Shown here in pieces: positions 45,265 to 54,441 of a stretch of 64,000 nucleotides of DNA. The notes beneath the pieces were generated by a model that saw only the letters and a list, made by a program, of their open reading frames with translations, made no database searches and had not been told where the DNA came from. How positions within the stretch are numbered: position 1 is the first letter of the stretch; each line of letters starts with the position of its first letter. Source of the DNA: Paenibacillus aceris (lineage in GTDB: Bacteria; Bacillota; Bacilli; Paenibacillales; NBRC-103111); assembly GCF_017874035.1 (NCBI RefSeq), contig NZ_JAGGKV010000024.1:1-64000 (forward strand), read 5' to 3'. The translations under genes were made by a program, and so were the position numbers.

Positions 45265-46221
45265 ATGGCGTCAAAAACAGATTCGGCAGGACAAACCGTA
45301 TATACATTTACATCCCAAAAAGCTAAAAGAGCGTTTGTAATGAAACACTGGCCTTTATACGTGATTTCTATTCCGGGGCTTATTTATTTTGTCATTTTTA
45401 AATATATTCCCTTGCTTGGCTCGTCCATTGCCTTTCAAAACTACAATATTTTTAAAGGACTAACAGGCAGTCCGTGGGTAGGATTGGAACACTTTAAACG
45501 GATGTTCGCTTATGACGAATTCCTTACCATTTTAAAAAATACGATATTGATCGGCATGTATGATTTGGTCTTTGCATTTCCTATACCGATTATACTAGCT
45601 CTGCTGTTAAATGAAATTCGGTTCAATGGCTACAAAAGAGCGATGCAGACGATTATCTACATGCCGCATTTTCTTTCCTGGGTGATTGTCGGCGGGATTG
45701 TCATCGGGATCCTTTCTCCTTCTACAGGAATTATTAACCACATCCTAGGCTTGTTCCATGTTGAACCTATTTATTTTCTAGGTGAGAATAGCTACATTCG
45801 TTCCATCCTGATCAGCTCAGGCATATGGAAGGATAGCGGATGGGGAACGATTATTTATTTGGCAGCTATCGCGGGTATTAATCCAGACCTTTATGAGGCA
45901 GCTGAAATCGATGGAGCGGGCAAGTTCCGCCAGGTGATTTCGATTACTCTTCCCTCGATTTTGCCTACTATTACAATCTTATTCTTATTGCACATTGGAA
46001 GCTTTTTGGACTTTGGGTTTGAAAGGGTTTATGTATTCTTAAACTCGCTTAACAGTGAGAATGGTCAAATCCTGGATACTTATGTATATCGCGCTGGTCT
46101 TATAGATCGTCAGTACAGCTATACAACAGCAATCGGACTCTTCAAATCTGTTATTGGCTTATTGCTTATTATGCTTGGTAATACACTGAGTAAAAAAACT
46201 ACCGGAAACGGCCTGTACTAA
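45265..46221 (+). CDS. ABC importer permease, LplB type
   Basis: 318 residues with six helices. The EAA loop is YEAAEIDGAGKFRQVISITL, where it contacts the ATPase. FKYIPLLGSSIAFQNYN near the N-terminus is typical of LplB-type subunits. RBS AAAGGAAAG precedes ATG. It forms a heterodimer with the product of the next gene (32 bases downstream). No ATP-binding subunit gene lies in this locus, so a shared MsmX-like ATPase encoded elsewhere is expected. Confidence 0.94.
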   Translation: MASKTDSAGQTVYTFTSQKAKRAFVMKHWPLYVISIPGLIYFVIFKYIPLLGSSIAFQNYNIFKGLTGSPWVGLEHFKRMFAYDEFLTILKNTILIGMYDLVFAFPIPIILALLLNEIRFNGYKRAMQTIIYMPHFLSWVIVGGIVIGILSPSTGIINHILGLFHVEPIYFLGENSYIRSILISSGIWKDSGWGTIIYLAAIAGINPDLYEAAEIDGAGKFRQVISITLPSILPTITILFLLHIGSFLDFGFERVYVFLNSLNSENGQILDTYVYRAGLIDRQYSYTTAIGLFKSVIGLLLIMLGNTLSKKTTGNGLY

Positions 46222-46252
46222 CTTTATTTCAGTCAAAAGGAGGATAAAAGAC

Positions 46253-47122
46253 GTGATTTTAACAAAAGGACAGCGTGCCTTCCAGCTATTCAATATGATT
46301 TTTCTACTCGTAATCGGCCTCACGATGTTTCTTCCAATCTTGAATGTCATTTCGCAATCTTTTAGCAATGCGGTTTCAATTAACAGCGGAACCGTAGGGC
46401 TGTGGCCTGTAGGCTTTACGCTCGAAAATTATCATATGATTTTAAAGGATCCTTCGATATGGATCTCTTTCCGAAACAGTGTCATGATTACGGTGTTCGG
46501 TACATGCATTAATTTAATGGCAACGGCAAGCTTGGCCTACCCATTGTCCAGAGCCGAATACATTTACAGAAAACCGGCGCTTTTACTGGTGCTGTTCACC
46601 ATGATCTTCCATGCGCCTCTTATTCCGAATTACCTGCTCCTAAAAAATCTGCATATGCTCGATACTTTGTGGGTGTTGATCATTCCCGGCGCAGTTAGTG
46701 CCTACAACTTGTTCGTCATGCGTTCTTTCTTTATGACGCTGCCTACGGAGATGTTTGACTCTGCCAAAATGGATGGATGCGGCGAGTTCCGCATGATCTG
46801 GCGTGTGGTTCTCCCGTTATCCAAGCCGATCATGGCTACGATGGGAATCATGTACGCCGTTGGCAACTGGAATATGTATTCGCAAGCCATTTACTACATC
46901 AGCAGTAGGTCGTTGATTCCATTGCAGGTACGGTTGCGTGAAATCGTTATTACGGACAACTTGGGCTCGGCTGACGTATCATCTGAATTGCTGTTGTCCG
47001 TTTCCCCGGAAGGACTGAAAATGGCGGTTATCGTTGTGGCCACTATCCCGATTATGCTGGTGTATCCGTTTCTTCAAAAGCACTTTATTAAAGGTATGAT
47101 GGTTGGATCCATTAAATCGTAA
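46253..47122 (+). CDS. ABC importer permease, YtcP/LplC type
   Basis: 289 residues starting at GTG 46253, 9 bases after AAGGAGG. Six helices; SQSFSNAVSINSG, LFTMIFHAPLIPNYLL and the EAA-type loop MFDSAKMDGCGEFRMIWRVVLPLSKP mark it as the partner permease. The end VYPFLQKHFIKGMMVGSIKS is the usual C-terminus of the family. Convergent with the DUF3626 gene across a shared terminator. Confidence 0.94.
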   Translation: MILTKGQRAFQLFNMIFLLVIGLTMFLPILNVISQSFSNAVSINSGTVGLWPVGFTLENYHMILKDPSIWISFRNSVMITVFGTCINLMATASLAYPLSRAEYIYRKPALLLVLFTMIFHAPLIPNYLLLKNLHMLDTLWVLIIPGAVSAYNLFVMRSFFMTLPTEMFDSAKMDGCGEFRMIWRVVLPLSKPIMATMGIMYAVGNWNMYSQAIYYISSRSLIPLQVRLREIVITDNLGSADVSSELLLSVSPEGLKMAVIVVATIPIMLVYPFLQKHFIKGMMVGSIKS

Positions 47123-47150
47123 TAGCTAATTAAGGACGTTATTGAAAGAC

Positions 47151-47196
47151 GAAACACCAACCAATCTCGTAGATGACTACGGATGGTTGGTGTTTC
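47151..47196. terminator. Bidirectional terminator
   Basis: GAAACACCAACCA (47151-47163) and TGGTTGGTGTTTC (47184-47196) are perfect 13-base inverted repeats between two convergent genes. Confidence 0.88.
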
Positions 47197-47203
47197 TCAC
47201 ATT

Positions 47204-48298
47204 TTATCGTTTAAAGTTTCGAAGCGGCTTTCCATATCTCACGAGTACATGCCACAATAGCTTTAATTCTTGAAGTACTTCCTTATAGGTTCCGCGATCG
47301 CTCCAAGAATCGGGATCGCGTTTTAAGTCCATTGCAGCAGATCCAATCATACATACATCGATAAAATCTTCTGGCGCAATGCGTCTGGCCAAGGAAGGCA
47401 TTGAGGGACCTCTAAAATCGGTGGGAACCTCGTCGACCAAAAGTCCAAAGCCCATGTGCCAATGGAGATCAATTGAATACTGCAGGCATATTTGCTCCAG
47501 AGTCCGCCCTACCTGAGTGCCTTTGAATGAAGGGTCTGCAACAAGCACTTCGACGTCTTCTTTAAGAGAAATATCGCCATGTACCTGGGCTTCAATATAA
47601 TGGTTAAGATTGCGGCCAGGTTCTTTGAACTCAGGACTCGAGAAGGGCTTCTCGAGATGAAGCAGCACATGATTGATGAGTTCCCGTGGCGTCAGATCTC
47701 TTTCACCGAGAGCAGAATCTCTAAAAAACGCATCCTGCATGAGAGCCGCCAGAATGAGATCAAACTCCTCGTAGGTACCCTTTTCCTTAGGGTCTTGATG
47801 CGAATCCAAATAAGTGAATGTGCAGCGATAGGAGACCTTCGGGGAGAGAAGGAAATAGCACGATCCAAAACGCGGAGCTGGGCCATCAGGATGTACCATC
47901 AGATCCAGCGCCCCATACTTGGGACGTTGGTTATTGGTTGAACCCATAAGTTGATAGGCTCCTCCAAACATTTTATCCTCCCAAAGGTCGCGTTGGCCGC
48001 CAGGATAAGCCGATACGCTGCCATTAGATAATAATGTCTCAAACTGGCTCTTATAAATTCCCTGCTCAAGCAGAGCTTCGGCTACACTTTTCATCGTCGG
48101 ATCCGGTCTGTCCGGATGAAAATGCAGGGCGACTTTTGCGTGCGCCTTTAGCTTTGCCACGGTATCTTCAAATGTGTCGAATGCGATATTAGACATTTGA
48201 AGAACTTCCTTAATTGCTCGCTCAGCTTCGCTTTTGTGGTTTCTTGCGTACTTGGTCATATGCGCTATAGCCAATAATTGTGACTTTGATAATTTCAT
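47204..48298 (-). CDS. DUF3626-family protein
   Basis: A soluble 364-residue protein without signal or membrane segments. Family landmarks are VALHFHPDRP near residue 60, RPKYGALDLM near 125 and GSCYFLLSPKVSYRCTFTYLDS near 145; a later region has EAQVHGDISLKEDVEVLVADPSFKG and LHWHMGFGLLVDEVP. No enzymatic function is established for the family as far as I know; the conserved His residues and DPSFKGT hint at an enzyme. ATG 48298 overlaps the stop of the upstream AraC gene by 4 bases, so the two are coupled. Their partnership is unusual. Confidence 0.75.
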   Translation of the reverse strand: MKLSKSQLLAIAHMTKYARNHKSEAERAIKEVLQMSNIAFDTFEDTVAKLKAHAKVALHFHPDRPDPTMKSVAEALLEQGIYKSQFETLLSNGSVSAYPGGQRDLWEDKMFGGAYQLMGSTNNQRPKYGALDLMVHPDGPAPRFGSCYFLLSPKVSYRCTFTYLDSHQDPKEKGTYEEFDLILAALMQDAFFRDSALGERDLTPRELINHVLLHLEKPFSSPEFKEPGRNLNHYIEAQVHGDISLKEDVEVLVADPSFKGTQVGRTLEQICLQYSIDLHWHMGFGLLVDEVPTDFRGPSMPSLARRIAPEDFIDVCMIGSAAMDLKRDPDSWSDRGTYKEVLQELKLLWHVLVRYGKPLRNFKR

Positions 48299-49140
48299 GG
48301 ATCGATAAGTTCTAAATTACCCTTATATTTTCCGGGGGAGACACCAACGGTTCGTTTAAACATTTTTAAAAAATTAGAATAATCATTAAATCCACACAGT
48401 TCGCAGGTATCTGTGACGCTATAGCCCTCCGAGAGAATTTGTTTAGCTTTGGATATTCGTTTGAAAAGAATATATTCATGGATGTTACTGCCGATATATT
48501 TCTTGAAAACTCTCCCCATATAGAATCGATCCACATAAAACTTAGTAGAAAGAGATTCAAGCGTAAGATCCTTTTCCAAATTCATATCAATATAGTCTAA
48601 TAGTGAAGTTAATAATTCTGGCATAGAAGAAAGATTTTCCGAACGATTAACGTCTTTGAATATAATATTGATCAAGACTAACACTTCAATGAGATAATTC
48701 AGTTTCAAAATCTTATAGCCGGCATGGGGTTTAAGATTCTCTATTTGATTAAAAAGACGCAGAATTTCTTTAATTTGGCTAGGTTGAAGCGTAATCTTAT
48801 TTTGTTGGCCTTTAGGTTTGTTTAGAAAGCAGCTTAGAAGATCGAGACTTGGAGAATTAAACGTACGGACGATATGTGGTGCAAATTGTAACGTAATTCG
48901 TTCGTATACATGATCGTTTTGAAAGGAAGGTTTATGGATTTCTTGATTATTTGTAATCATTAAATCGCCATATTTGATTGGATACATGTTCTTTTCAACA
49001 AAATAGTTCACATCACCTGAGATTAAAAAGTAAATCTCAAACTCTTCGTGCAAATGAAAGTTAACATTACATATATTGGGATTATAGAGTTTGCGTTCAT
49101 AACGGATGCATTCGTCAATACTTTCATAAGCTAAGTTCAT
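48295..49140 (-). CDS. AraC-family transcriptional regulator
   Basis: 281 residues. The N-terminal cupin-like sensor starts NVNFHLHEEFEIYFLISGDVNYFVE and includes the His of FHLHEEFEI. The C-terminal HTH pair spans about residues 180-275: LTLESLSTKFYVDRFYMGRVF and VTDTCELCGFNDYSNFLKMFKRTVGVSPG. GTGAGG precedes ATG. It is divergent from the catabolic operon at 49534, which it probably activates in response to the imported sugar, and is followed without a gap by the DUF3626 gene. Confidence 0.92.
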   Translation of the reverse strand: MNLAYESIDECIRYERKLYNPNICNVNFHLHEEFEIYFLISGDVNYFVEKNMYPIKYGDLMITNNQEIHKPSFQNDHVYERITLQFAPHIVRTFNSPSLDLLSCFLNKPKGQQNKITLQPSQIKEILRLFNQIENLKPHAGYKILKLNYLIEVLVLINIIFKDVNRSENLSSMPELLTSLLDYIDMNLEKDLTLESLSTKFYVDRFYMGRVFKKYIGSNIHEYILFKRISKAKQILSEGYSVTDTCELCGFNDYSNFLKMFKRTVGVSPGKYKGNLELIDP

Positions 49141-49410
49141 CCCTATTACCTCACTTTAAATACCTGAAAGGTTCAGGTGAATTGTAGTGTTACTGATGCC
49201 GGATAACATCCAGCACAGTGGTGAATAATGACCGCCTCAACTCTTCCTCTGCTTCCATATTAAAGAAGTTTACACAAACTATTTTACAGACTCCCGAGAA
49301 GAGAAGCAAGTAGCTAATCCAGCTTCCCCTGATCCACTTAAACTCCAATTTCCCCTAATTTCTTCTTAATAGATACTGCACAAAAAACGATATTTTAATC
49401 ACAAAAAACT

Positions 49411-49460
49411 ATGACATATCTCGAGTAATATTTTAGAATAGCAAAAGTAAGCGCTTTTAT
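49411..49460 (+). promoter_or_regulatory. Sigma-A promoter with overlapping CRE, catabolic operon
   Basis: ATGACA (49411-49416), a 17-base spacer and TAGAAT (49434-49439) form a good promoter. Just downstream, AGTAAGCGCTTTTA (49446-49459) contains the palindrome AAGCGCTT and resembles a CRE; placed at the transcription start it would let CcpA block initiation. The rest of the 393-base gap between the divergent AraC gene and this operon shows nothing else that is clear. Confidence 0.65.
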
Positions 49461-49533
49461 TATATGTCTTGCGGCATATTAAGGAAATTTTCTTGCTTAA
49501 ATTACACTTCAATATACCAGGAGGGTTATTGGG

Positions 49534-50715
49534 ATGAGTCCGAAAAACAAAGTGAAAATAGGTGTTATAGGTTTAGGTGGAATGGGAAGCAGTCATCTCA
49601 AGTACCTGACACAGATGGATACGGTTGAAGTTGTAGCCGTTTGTGAAGTTGTACATGAAAAGGCTGACAAAGCAGCGGCTCTATATCATGCCAAGGCCTA
49701 TTACAGCCATACGGAGCTTTTCGACAAATCGGGCATAGAGGCTGTATTAATAGCCGTTCCCCATTACGATCATACGCCTATATCGATTGATGCCTTCCAT
49801 AAAGGAATCCATGTTCTTTGTGAGAAACCTATTGCGGTGCATGTCAATGATGCTCAAAAAACGATAGACGCCTATGAAAGTGCCAAGGAACACCATCCCA
49901 ATCTGATGTTTGGCATTATGTTTCAAGAAAGGACCTATCCTCACCATAAAAAAATCAAAGACATTCTTGATGGCGGCGAGCTGGGTAAATTAATCAGAGC
50001 GACCTGGATTAATACCAAATGGTTCCGATCTCAACTTTACTACGATAGCGGCGAATGGCGTGCAACTTGGGCTGGAGAAGGCGGAGGGATTTTGACCAAC
50101 CAGTGTCCGCATAATCTGGATCTCTACCAGTGGTTATTCGGCCTTCCGTCACGGATTAACGGTTTTGCGCATATTGGCAAATATCATGATATCGAAGTCG
50201 AAGACGAAGTGACGGCCTACTTTGAGCATGAGAACGGGATGGTTGGACATTTTATCGTGACTACCGCAGAAACACCTGGATCCAACCGGATGGAGATCGT
50301 GGGAGAGTACGGAAAATTGGTTTATGAGGATAATCAACTTGTTTTTTATCGAACCCGTGAGTCGATGCTTCGTTTTATCAAGGAATCGCCAAGCAGGATG
50401 GGCAATGTTGAAAATTGGTACACGGAAATTCCTGTGAACGTGAATGTGCCTACAGGGCATCAAGTCGTGACAGAGAAATTTATCGCGGCCATACAAAATG
50501 GCGGCGGGGAGCTTATCGCACATGGTCCGGAGGGGATCAACGGATTAACCATAGCGAACGCGATTATGCTTTCTTCATTCAACGATCAAACCATCAAGCT
50601 GCCTATGGATGCAGACGAATATGAGAAGAAGCTTGAGGAACTGATCCGAAGCTCCAAATACAAGAAGACAGTGAGACAGGATGGCGCTATGGATATCAGC
50701 TATTCCCAGGGTTAG
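49534..50715 (+). CDS. Gfo/Idh/MocA-family sugar dehydrogenase (operon gene 1)
   Basis: 393 residues; GGAGGG precedes ATG. The N-terminal Rossmann fold has GVIGLGGMGSSHL, and the family motif CEKPIAV lies near residue 95. The C-terminal domain has GGGILTNQCPHNLDLYQWLFG, with the His commonly involved in catalysis. It should oxidise or reduce a sugar, inositol or a derivative with NAD(P). First gene of a seven-gene operon that encodes a second dehydrogenase of the same superfamily (56103-57161). Confidence 0.92.
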   Translation: MSPKNKVKIGVIGLGGMGSSHLKYLTQMDTVEVVAVCEVVHEKADKAAALYHAKAYYSHTELFDKSGIEAVLIAVPHYDHTPISIDAFHKGIHVLCEKPIAVHVNDAQKTIDAYESAKEHHPNLMFGIMFQERTYPHHKKIKDILDGGELGKLIRATWINTKWFRSQLYYDSGEWRATWAGEGGGILTNQCPHNLDLYQWLFGLPSRINGFAHIGKYHDIEVEDEVTAYFEHENGMVGHFIVTTAETPGSNRMEIVGEYGKLVYEDNQLVFYRTRESMLRFIKESPSRMGNVENWYTEIPVNVNVPTGHQVVTEKFIAAIQNGGGELIAHGPEGINGLTIANAIMLSSFNDQTIKLPMDADEYEKKLEELIRSSKYKKTVRQDGAMDISYSQG

Positions 50716-50753
50716 GTCTTATCAACTAACAAAACGTCTAGGGGGAACTACCA

Positions 50754-52427
50754 ATGAAGGGTAAACTCGGCATGGTTTCAGCTTTATCTCTTTCTGTTGT
50801 ATTACTCGCAAGTGTATTAACAGGGTGCACCTCTAATGCTACGAAGCAAACAAGTACGTCAGAAAAAAATGAAGCAAGTTTATCTTCAATCCCGCTGCCT
50901 ATCGTAAATAAGCCTATCACCTTAAAAATGTTTGTGCCCATGGATGCCAAAGTAGCGGCAACCATGAAAAATTATAATGAAATCGCCGTCTTTAAAGAAT
51001 TGGAAAAAAGGACAGGGATTCATATCGAGTTCATTCATCCTGCATCTATGGATGGGGCAGCGATCAAAGAACAGTTCAACCTTATGGTCGCGTCGGGCGA
51101 TTTACCTGATCTGATTTATTATAACTGGATAGGCGATTATAACGGAGGGCCTAATAAAGCGATCAAGGATGGCGTTATTTTGCCGCTGAATGATTTGGTA
51201 GATAAGTATTCACCCAATCTTAAAGCATTTATGAACTCCGACCCTAAAGCGAATAAACAGCTGCGTACAGACGATGGTACGATCTATGTTTATCCCGAGG
51301 CCCAATCACCGAATCAGTATGCGAAAGTAAACCCTAATCCGAATCCTGCTTTCCAGACTTTTGGATGGCAGATCCGCCAGGATTGGTTGGAAAAACTGAA
51401 TCTAAAGTCACCTGAAACGATAGACGATTGGTATGAAGTGTTAAAAGCGTTTAAAACGAAAAATCCTAGCGGCAGCGGTAAAAATGACGAAATTCCTTTG
51501 GCGCCTAAAGGAGCGGGGGACCTGCAGAACTGGGTCAGAGCATGGGGGATCAACTATGGGTTTTATCATGACGGCGATAAAGTCAAATATGGACCTTACA
51601 CCCCGGAGTACAAAGAAGCGCTAACAACCTTAGCAAAGTGGTATAAAGAGGGCTTGATCGACCCTGATTTTGGAATTACGGATGCCAAACAATTCGATAC
51701 CAAAGTAATGGGTAACCGTGCAGGCTCATGGACGGGATCGACATCAGGTACATTCGGAAGATTTGTTCAATTGATGAAAGCGAAAGATCCGTCGGTAAAA
51801 TTATCGGGAACGGTTCCGCCTTACGTTAAAGGCACGAAGTCCTACAATTTCAATGTTGATGAAATCAAGGTTGCTAGTGGCGGCGGTGTCGCGATATCCG
51901 CAAAAAGTAAGTATGCGAAGGAAGCTGCGATGTGGCTGGACTATGGCTACAGTCCGGAAGGATCACTGCTCAATACCTTCGGTATCGAAGGCGAAAGCTA
52001 CAAGATGGTGAACGGTTCGCCTCAACTGCTTCCAGAGATTACGAATAATTCAAAGGGCTTGTCGATTGATGAAGCGTTATCTAAATATTCCAGAGGATCT
52101 GGAGGACTGGCCTTTGTCATGACACCTGAGATTTGGCAGCAGCGCATGGCTTTACCTGAACAGCAGCAAATTATTGGCTTATGGAAAGCAGGCTCCTACG
52201 ATAGAACCATGCCGCCAGGGGTAACGCCAACCATTGAGGAATCAACCAAGATGGCGTCCATTATTTCTGCGGTTAATACGTATAGGGATGAGATATTCTC
52301 TAAAATGATCATGGGACAAGTACCTATTAGCGAGTTTGATAATTATATGAGCAAATTAAAAGGTATGGGAATCGAAGATGCGATCAAAATTCAGCAAGCC
52401 GCATATGACAGATACATGGCAAGATAA
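50754..52427 (+). CDS. ABC importer substrate-binding lipoprotein (operon gene 2)
   Basis: 557 residues; GGGGGA precedes ATG. The lipoprotein signal ends at VLTGC. The body is a family-1 solute-binding protein of the large Paenibacillus type (ELEKRTGIHIEFIHPASMDGA, VASGDLPDLIYYNW, YPEAQSPNQYAKVNPNP, FGWQIRQDWLEKL). It binds the sugar imported by the two following permeases. A large stem-loop lies between it and the permease genes and may allow higher expression of the binding protein. Confidence 0.92.
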   Translation: MKGKLGMVSALSLSVVLLASVLTGCTSNATKQTSTSEKNEASLSSIPLPIVNKPITLKMFVPMDAKVAATMKNYNEIAVFKELEKRTGIHIEFIHPASMDGAAIKEQFNLMVASGDLPDLIYYNWIGDYNGGPNKAIKDGVILPLNDLVDKYSPNLKAFMNSDPKANKQLRTDDGTIYVYPEAQSPNQYAKVNPNPNPAFQTFGWQIRQDWLEKLNLKSPETIDDWYEVLKAFKTKNPSGSGKNDEIPLAPKGAGDLQNWVRAWGINYGFYHDGDKVKYGPYTPEYKEALTTLAKWYKEGLIDPDFGITDAKQFDTKVMGNRAGSWTGSTSGTFGRFVQLMKAKDPSVKLSGTVPPYVKGTKSYNFNVDEIKVASGGGVAISAKSKYAKEAAMWLDYGYSPEGSLLNTFGIEGESYKMVNGSPQLLPEITNNSKGLSIDEALSKYSRGSGGLAFVMTPEIWQQRMALPEQQQIIGLWKAGSYDRTMPPGVTPTIEESTKMASIISAVNTYRDEIFSKMIMGQVPISEFDNYMSKLKGMGIEDAIKIQQAAYDRYMAR

Positions 52428-52438
52428 TTGATTGGCTA

Positions 52439-52501
52439 GCAGCAAGAGCGCCAGCATCTGATCGCCCACCAAAGGTAAGATCAATGCTGGATGCCTGCTG
52501 C
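52439..52501 (+). other. Intercistronic stem-loop between binding protein and permease genes
   Basis: GCAGCA (52439-52444) pairs with TGCTGC (52496-52501). Within it CCAGCATCTGATC (52451-52463) pairs with GATCAATGCTGG (52479-52490) apart from a one-base bulge. No T-run follows, so it may act in RNA processing, mRNA stabilisation or partial attenuation rather than full termination. Confidence 0.6.
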
Positions 52502-52532
52502 GCGAATTTCTTCGCTCAAAGGGGAACGAACA

Positions 52533-53510
52533 ATGGAGAATATTAGGGTTGGTGAGGTGGCGCATTCCAGAAGTGTCTATCAGACAAAGAAGCAAAGCGG
52601 TATTGTCCATAGACTTCGTAGAGATTTGTATAAAAACAGAATCATTTATTTCATGGCTTTGCCCGTGATCGCCTATTATATTATTTTTCAATATATTCCT
52701 ATGTATGGAGCAACGATAGCCTTTAAAGACTTCTCCCCAATGAAGGGAATTTGGGGCAGCACTTGGGTGGGAATGCAGCATTTTACCGATTTTTTTAACG
52801 ATGTCTATTTCGGAAGAATTCTTACGAATACCCTTTTAATTAGTGTATATAATATTATCTTTGGATTTCCGGCACCGATCATTTTGGCGCTGCTATTAAA
52901 CGAAGTGCGAAAAAATGATGTATTTAAAAGGTTTGTGCAATCGGTGACGTATTTGCCGCATTTTATTTCGGTCCTGGTTTTATGCGGTTTAATTGTAGAT
53001 TTCACAGCAAGAAACGGGATTGTTAATGATTTACTTGCTTTCATGGGAATGGAAAGAATTACGATGCTGCTGGAACCCGGATTATTCCGAACCATCTATG
53101 TGAGCTCTAATATTTGGCAGGAGGTAGGTTGGGGCTCGATTATCTATTTGGCTGCTTTAGCCGGGATCGATCAGGACCTGTATGAAGCGGCGACGATTGA
53201 TGGGGCAGGACGTTTTAAGCAAATGCTGAATGTTACACTGCCGGGGATTATGCCCACCATTATCATTCTGTTTATTTTAAGAATGGGAAGCATGATGAAC
53301 GTCGGATTTGATAAAATCTTCCTGTTATACAATCCGGTTACCTACGAAACTTCGGATGTGATTTCAACCTATGTATACCGCAAAGGGATTCTGGAAGCAA
53401 ACTACAGCTTCAGCGCAGCCGTTGGATTATTTAACTCGGTGATCAATTTTGCGCTCTTGGTAGCTACTAACAAAATCAGTAAAAAAGTCAACGAAACCAG
53501 TCTTTGGTAG
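52533..53510 (+). CDS. ABC importer permease, LplB type (operon gene 3)
   Basis: ATG 52533 with AAGGGGAA upstream is preferred over 52491, which lies in the stem-loop. Six helices; FQYIPMYGATIAFKDFSP near the N-terminus, EAA loop LYEAATIDGAGRFKQMLNVTLPG. Pairs with the next gene product. No ATPase gene in the operon. Confidence 0.94.
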   Translation: MENIRVGEVAHSRSVYQTKKQSGIVHRLRRDLYKNRIIYFMALPVIAYYIIFQYIPMYGATIAFKDFSPMKGIWGSTWVGMQHFTDFFNDVYFGRILTNTLLISVYNIIFGFPAPIILALLLNEVRKNDVFKRFVQSVTYLPHFISVLVLCGLIVDFTARNGIVNDLLAFMGMERITMLLEPGLFRTIYVSSNIWQEVGWGSIIYLAALAGIDQDLYEAATIDGAGRFKQMLNVTLPGIMPTIIILFILRMGSMMNVGFDKIFLLYNPVTYETSDVISTYVYRKGILEANYSFSAAVGLFNSVINFALLVATNKISKKVNETSLW

Positions 53511-53522
53511 GGAGGGATGACG

Positions 53523-54404
53523 ATGAATCTAAAGCGAAGCAAAGCCGAAGCTATTTTCGGTTTTTTTAATATATGCTTCTTGCTGTTTCTAGCTTTAATT
53601 ACACTTTATCCATTTCTATATGTTACTATGGCGTCTTTAAGCAACCCCTCTAGTTTAGCGAGTCATTCCGGTTTGTTGCTCTGGCCTTTGGGATTTAATG
53701 TAGACGGCTACATCAGTGTTTTTAAAAATCCCAATATCATCACGGGTTACACCAATACGTTAATTTATGTTGTTGTGGGAACAAGCATCAATGTAATTAT
53801 TACCTCGCTTGGAGCCTACGTTTTATCGAGAAAAGGTGTCATGCTGCGGGATTCGATCATGATGATGATTGTGTTTACGATGTTTTTTAGCGGCGGCTTG
53901 ATTCCTAACTATTTGCTTGTGAAAAGTCTCGGCATGTTTGACACGATGTGGGCACTCATTCTTCCGGGGGCCATCAGCACCTATAATTTGATTATTATGA
54001 GAACCTCGTTTGCGGCGATTCCGGATAGTTTGGAAGAATCCGCACGTATTGACGGAGCCAATGATCTTACGATCTTGTTTCGAATCGTCCTGCCGTTATC
54101 GCAAGCCGTGATCGCCGTTATGATTTTGTTTTACGCTGTGGCCCATTGGAATTCGTGGTTCAGCGCTATGATTTACTTGCGAGATCGAGATGCTTATCCT
54201 TTACAGCTCTTCTTGCGTGAGATTTTGATAAACAGCAGTACCGACAGTATGATCACTGGGTCCGGCGGGAGCGATAAAGAGGCCGTTAGCGAAATTATTA
54301 AATATTGCACGATCATTATTGCCACATTACCGATCATTGCCGTGTACCCTTTCTTGCAAAAATACTTTACCAAAGGGGTTTTGGTAGGCGCTGTGAAGGG
54401 TTGA
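53523..54404 (+). CDS. ABC importer permease, YtcP/LplC type (operon gene 4)
   Basis: ATG 53523 lies 7 bases after GGAGG; the ATG at 53517 is too close. Six helices; FTMFFSGGLIPNYLLVKSLG and EAA-type loop LEESARIDGANDLTILFRIVLPLSQ, ending VYPFLQKYFTKGVLVGAVKG. Partner of the LplB-type permease just upstream (12-base gap). Confidence 0.94.
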   Translation: MNLKRSKAEAIFGFFNICFLLFLALITLYPFLYVTMASLSNPSSLASHSGLLLWPLGFNVDGYISVFKNPNIITGYTNTLIYVVVGTSINVIITSLGAYVLSRKGVMLRDSIMMMIVFTMFFSGGLIPNYLLVKSLGMFDTMWALILPGAISTYNLIIMRTSFAAIPDSLEESARIDGANDLTILFRIVLPLSQAVIAVMILFYAVAHWNSWFSAMIYLRDRDAYPLQLFLREILINSSTDSMITGSGGSDKEAVSEIIKYCTIIIATLPIIAVYPFLQKYFTKGVLVGAVKG

Positions 54405-54441
54405 GTAATAGGCAAAATTATAGTTGAAGCGAGGAATTGGC

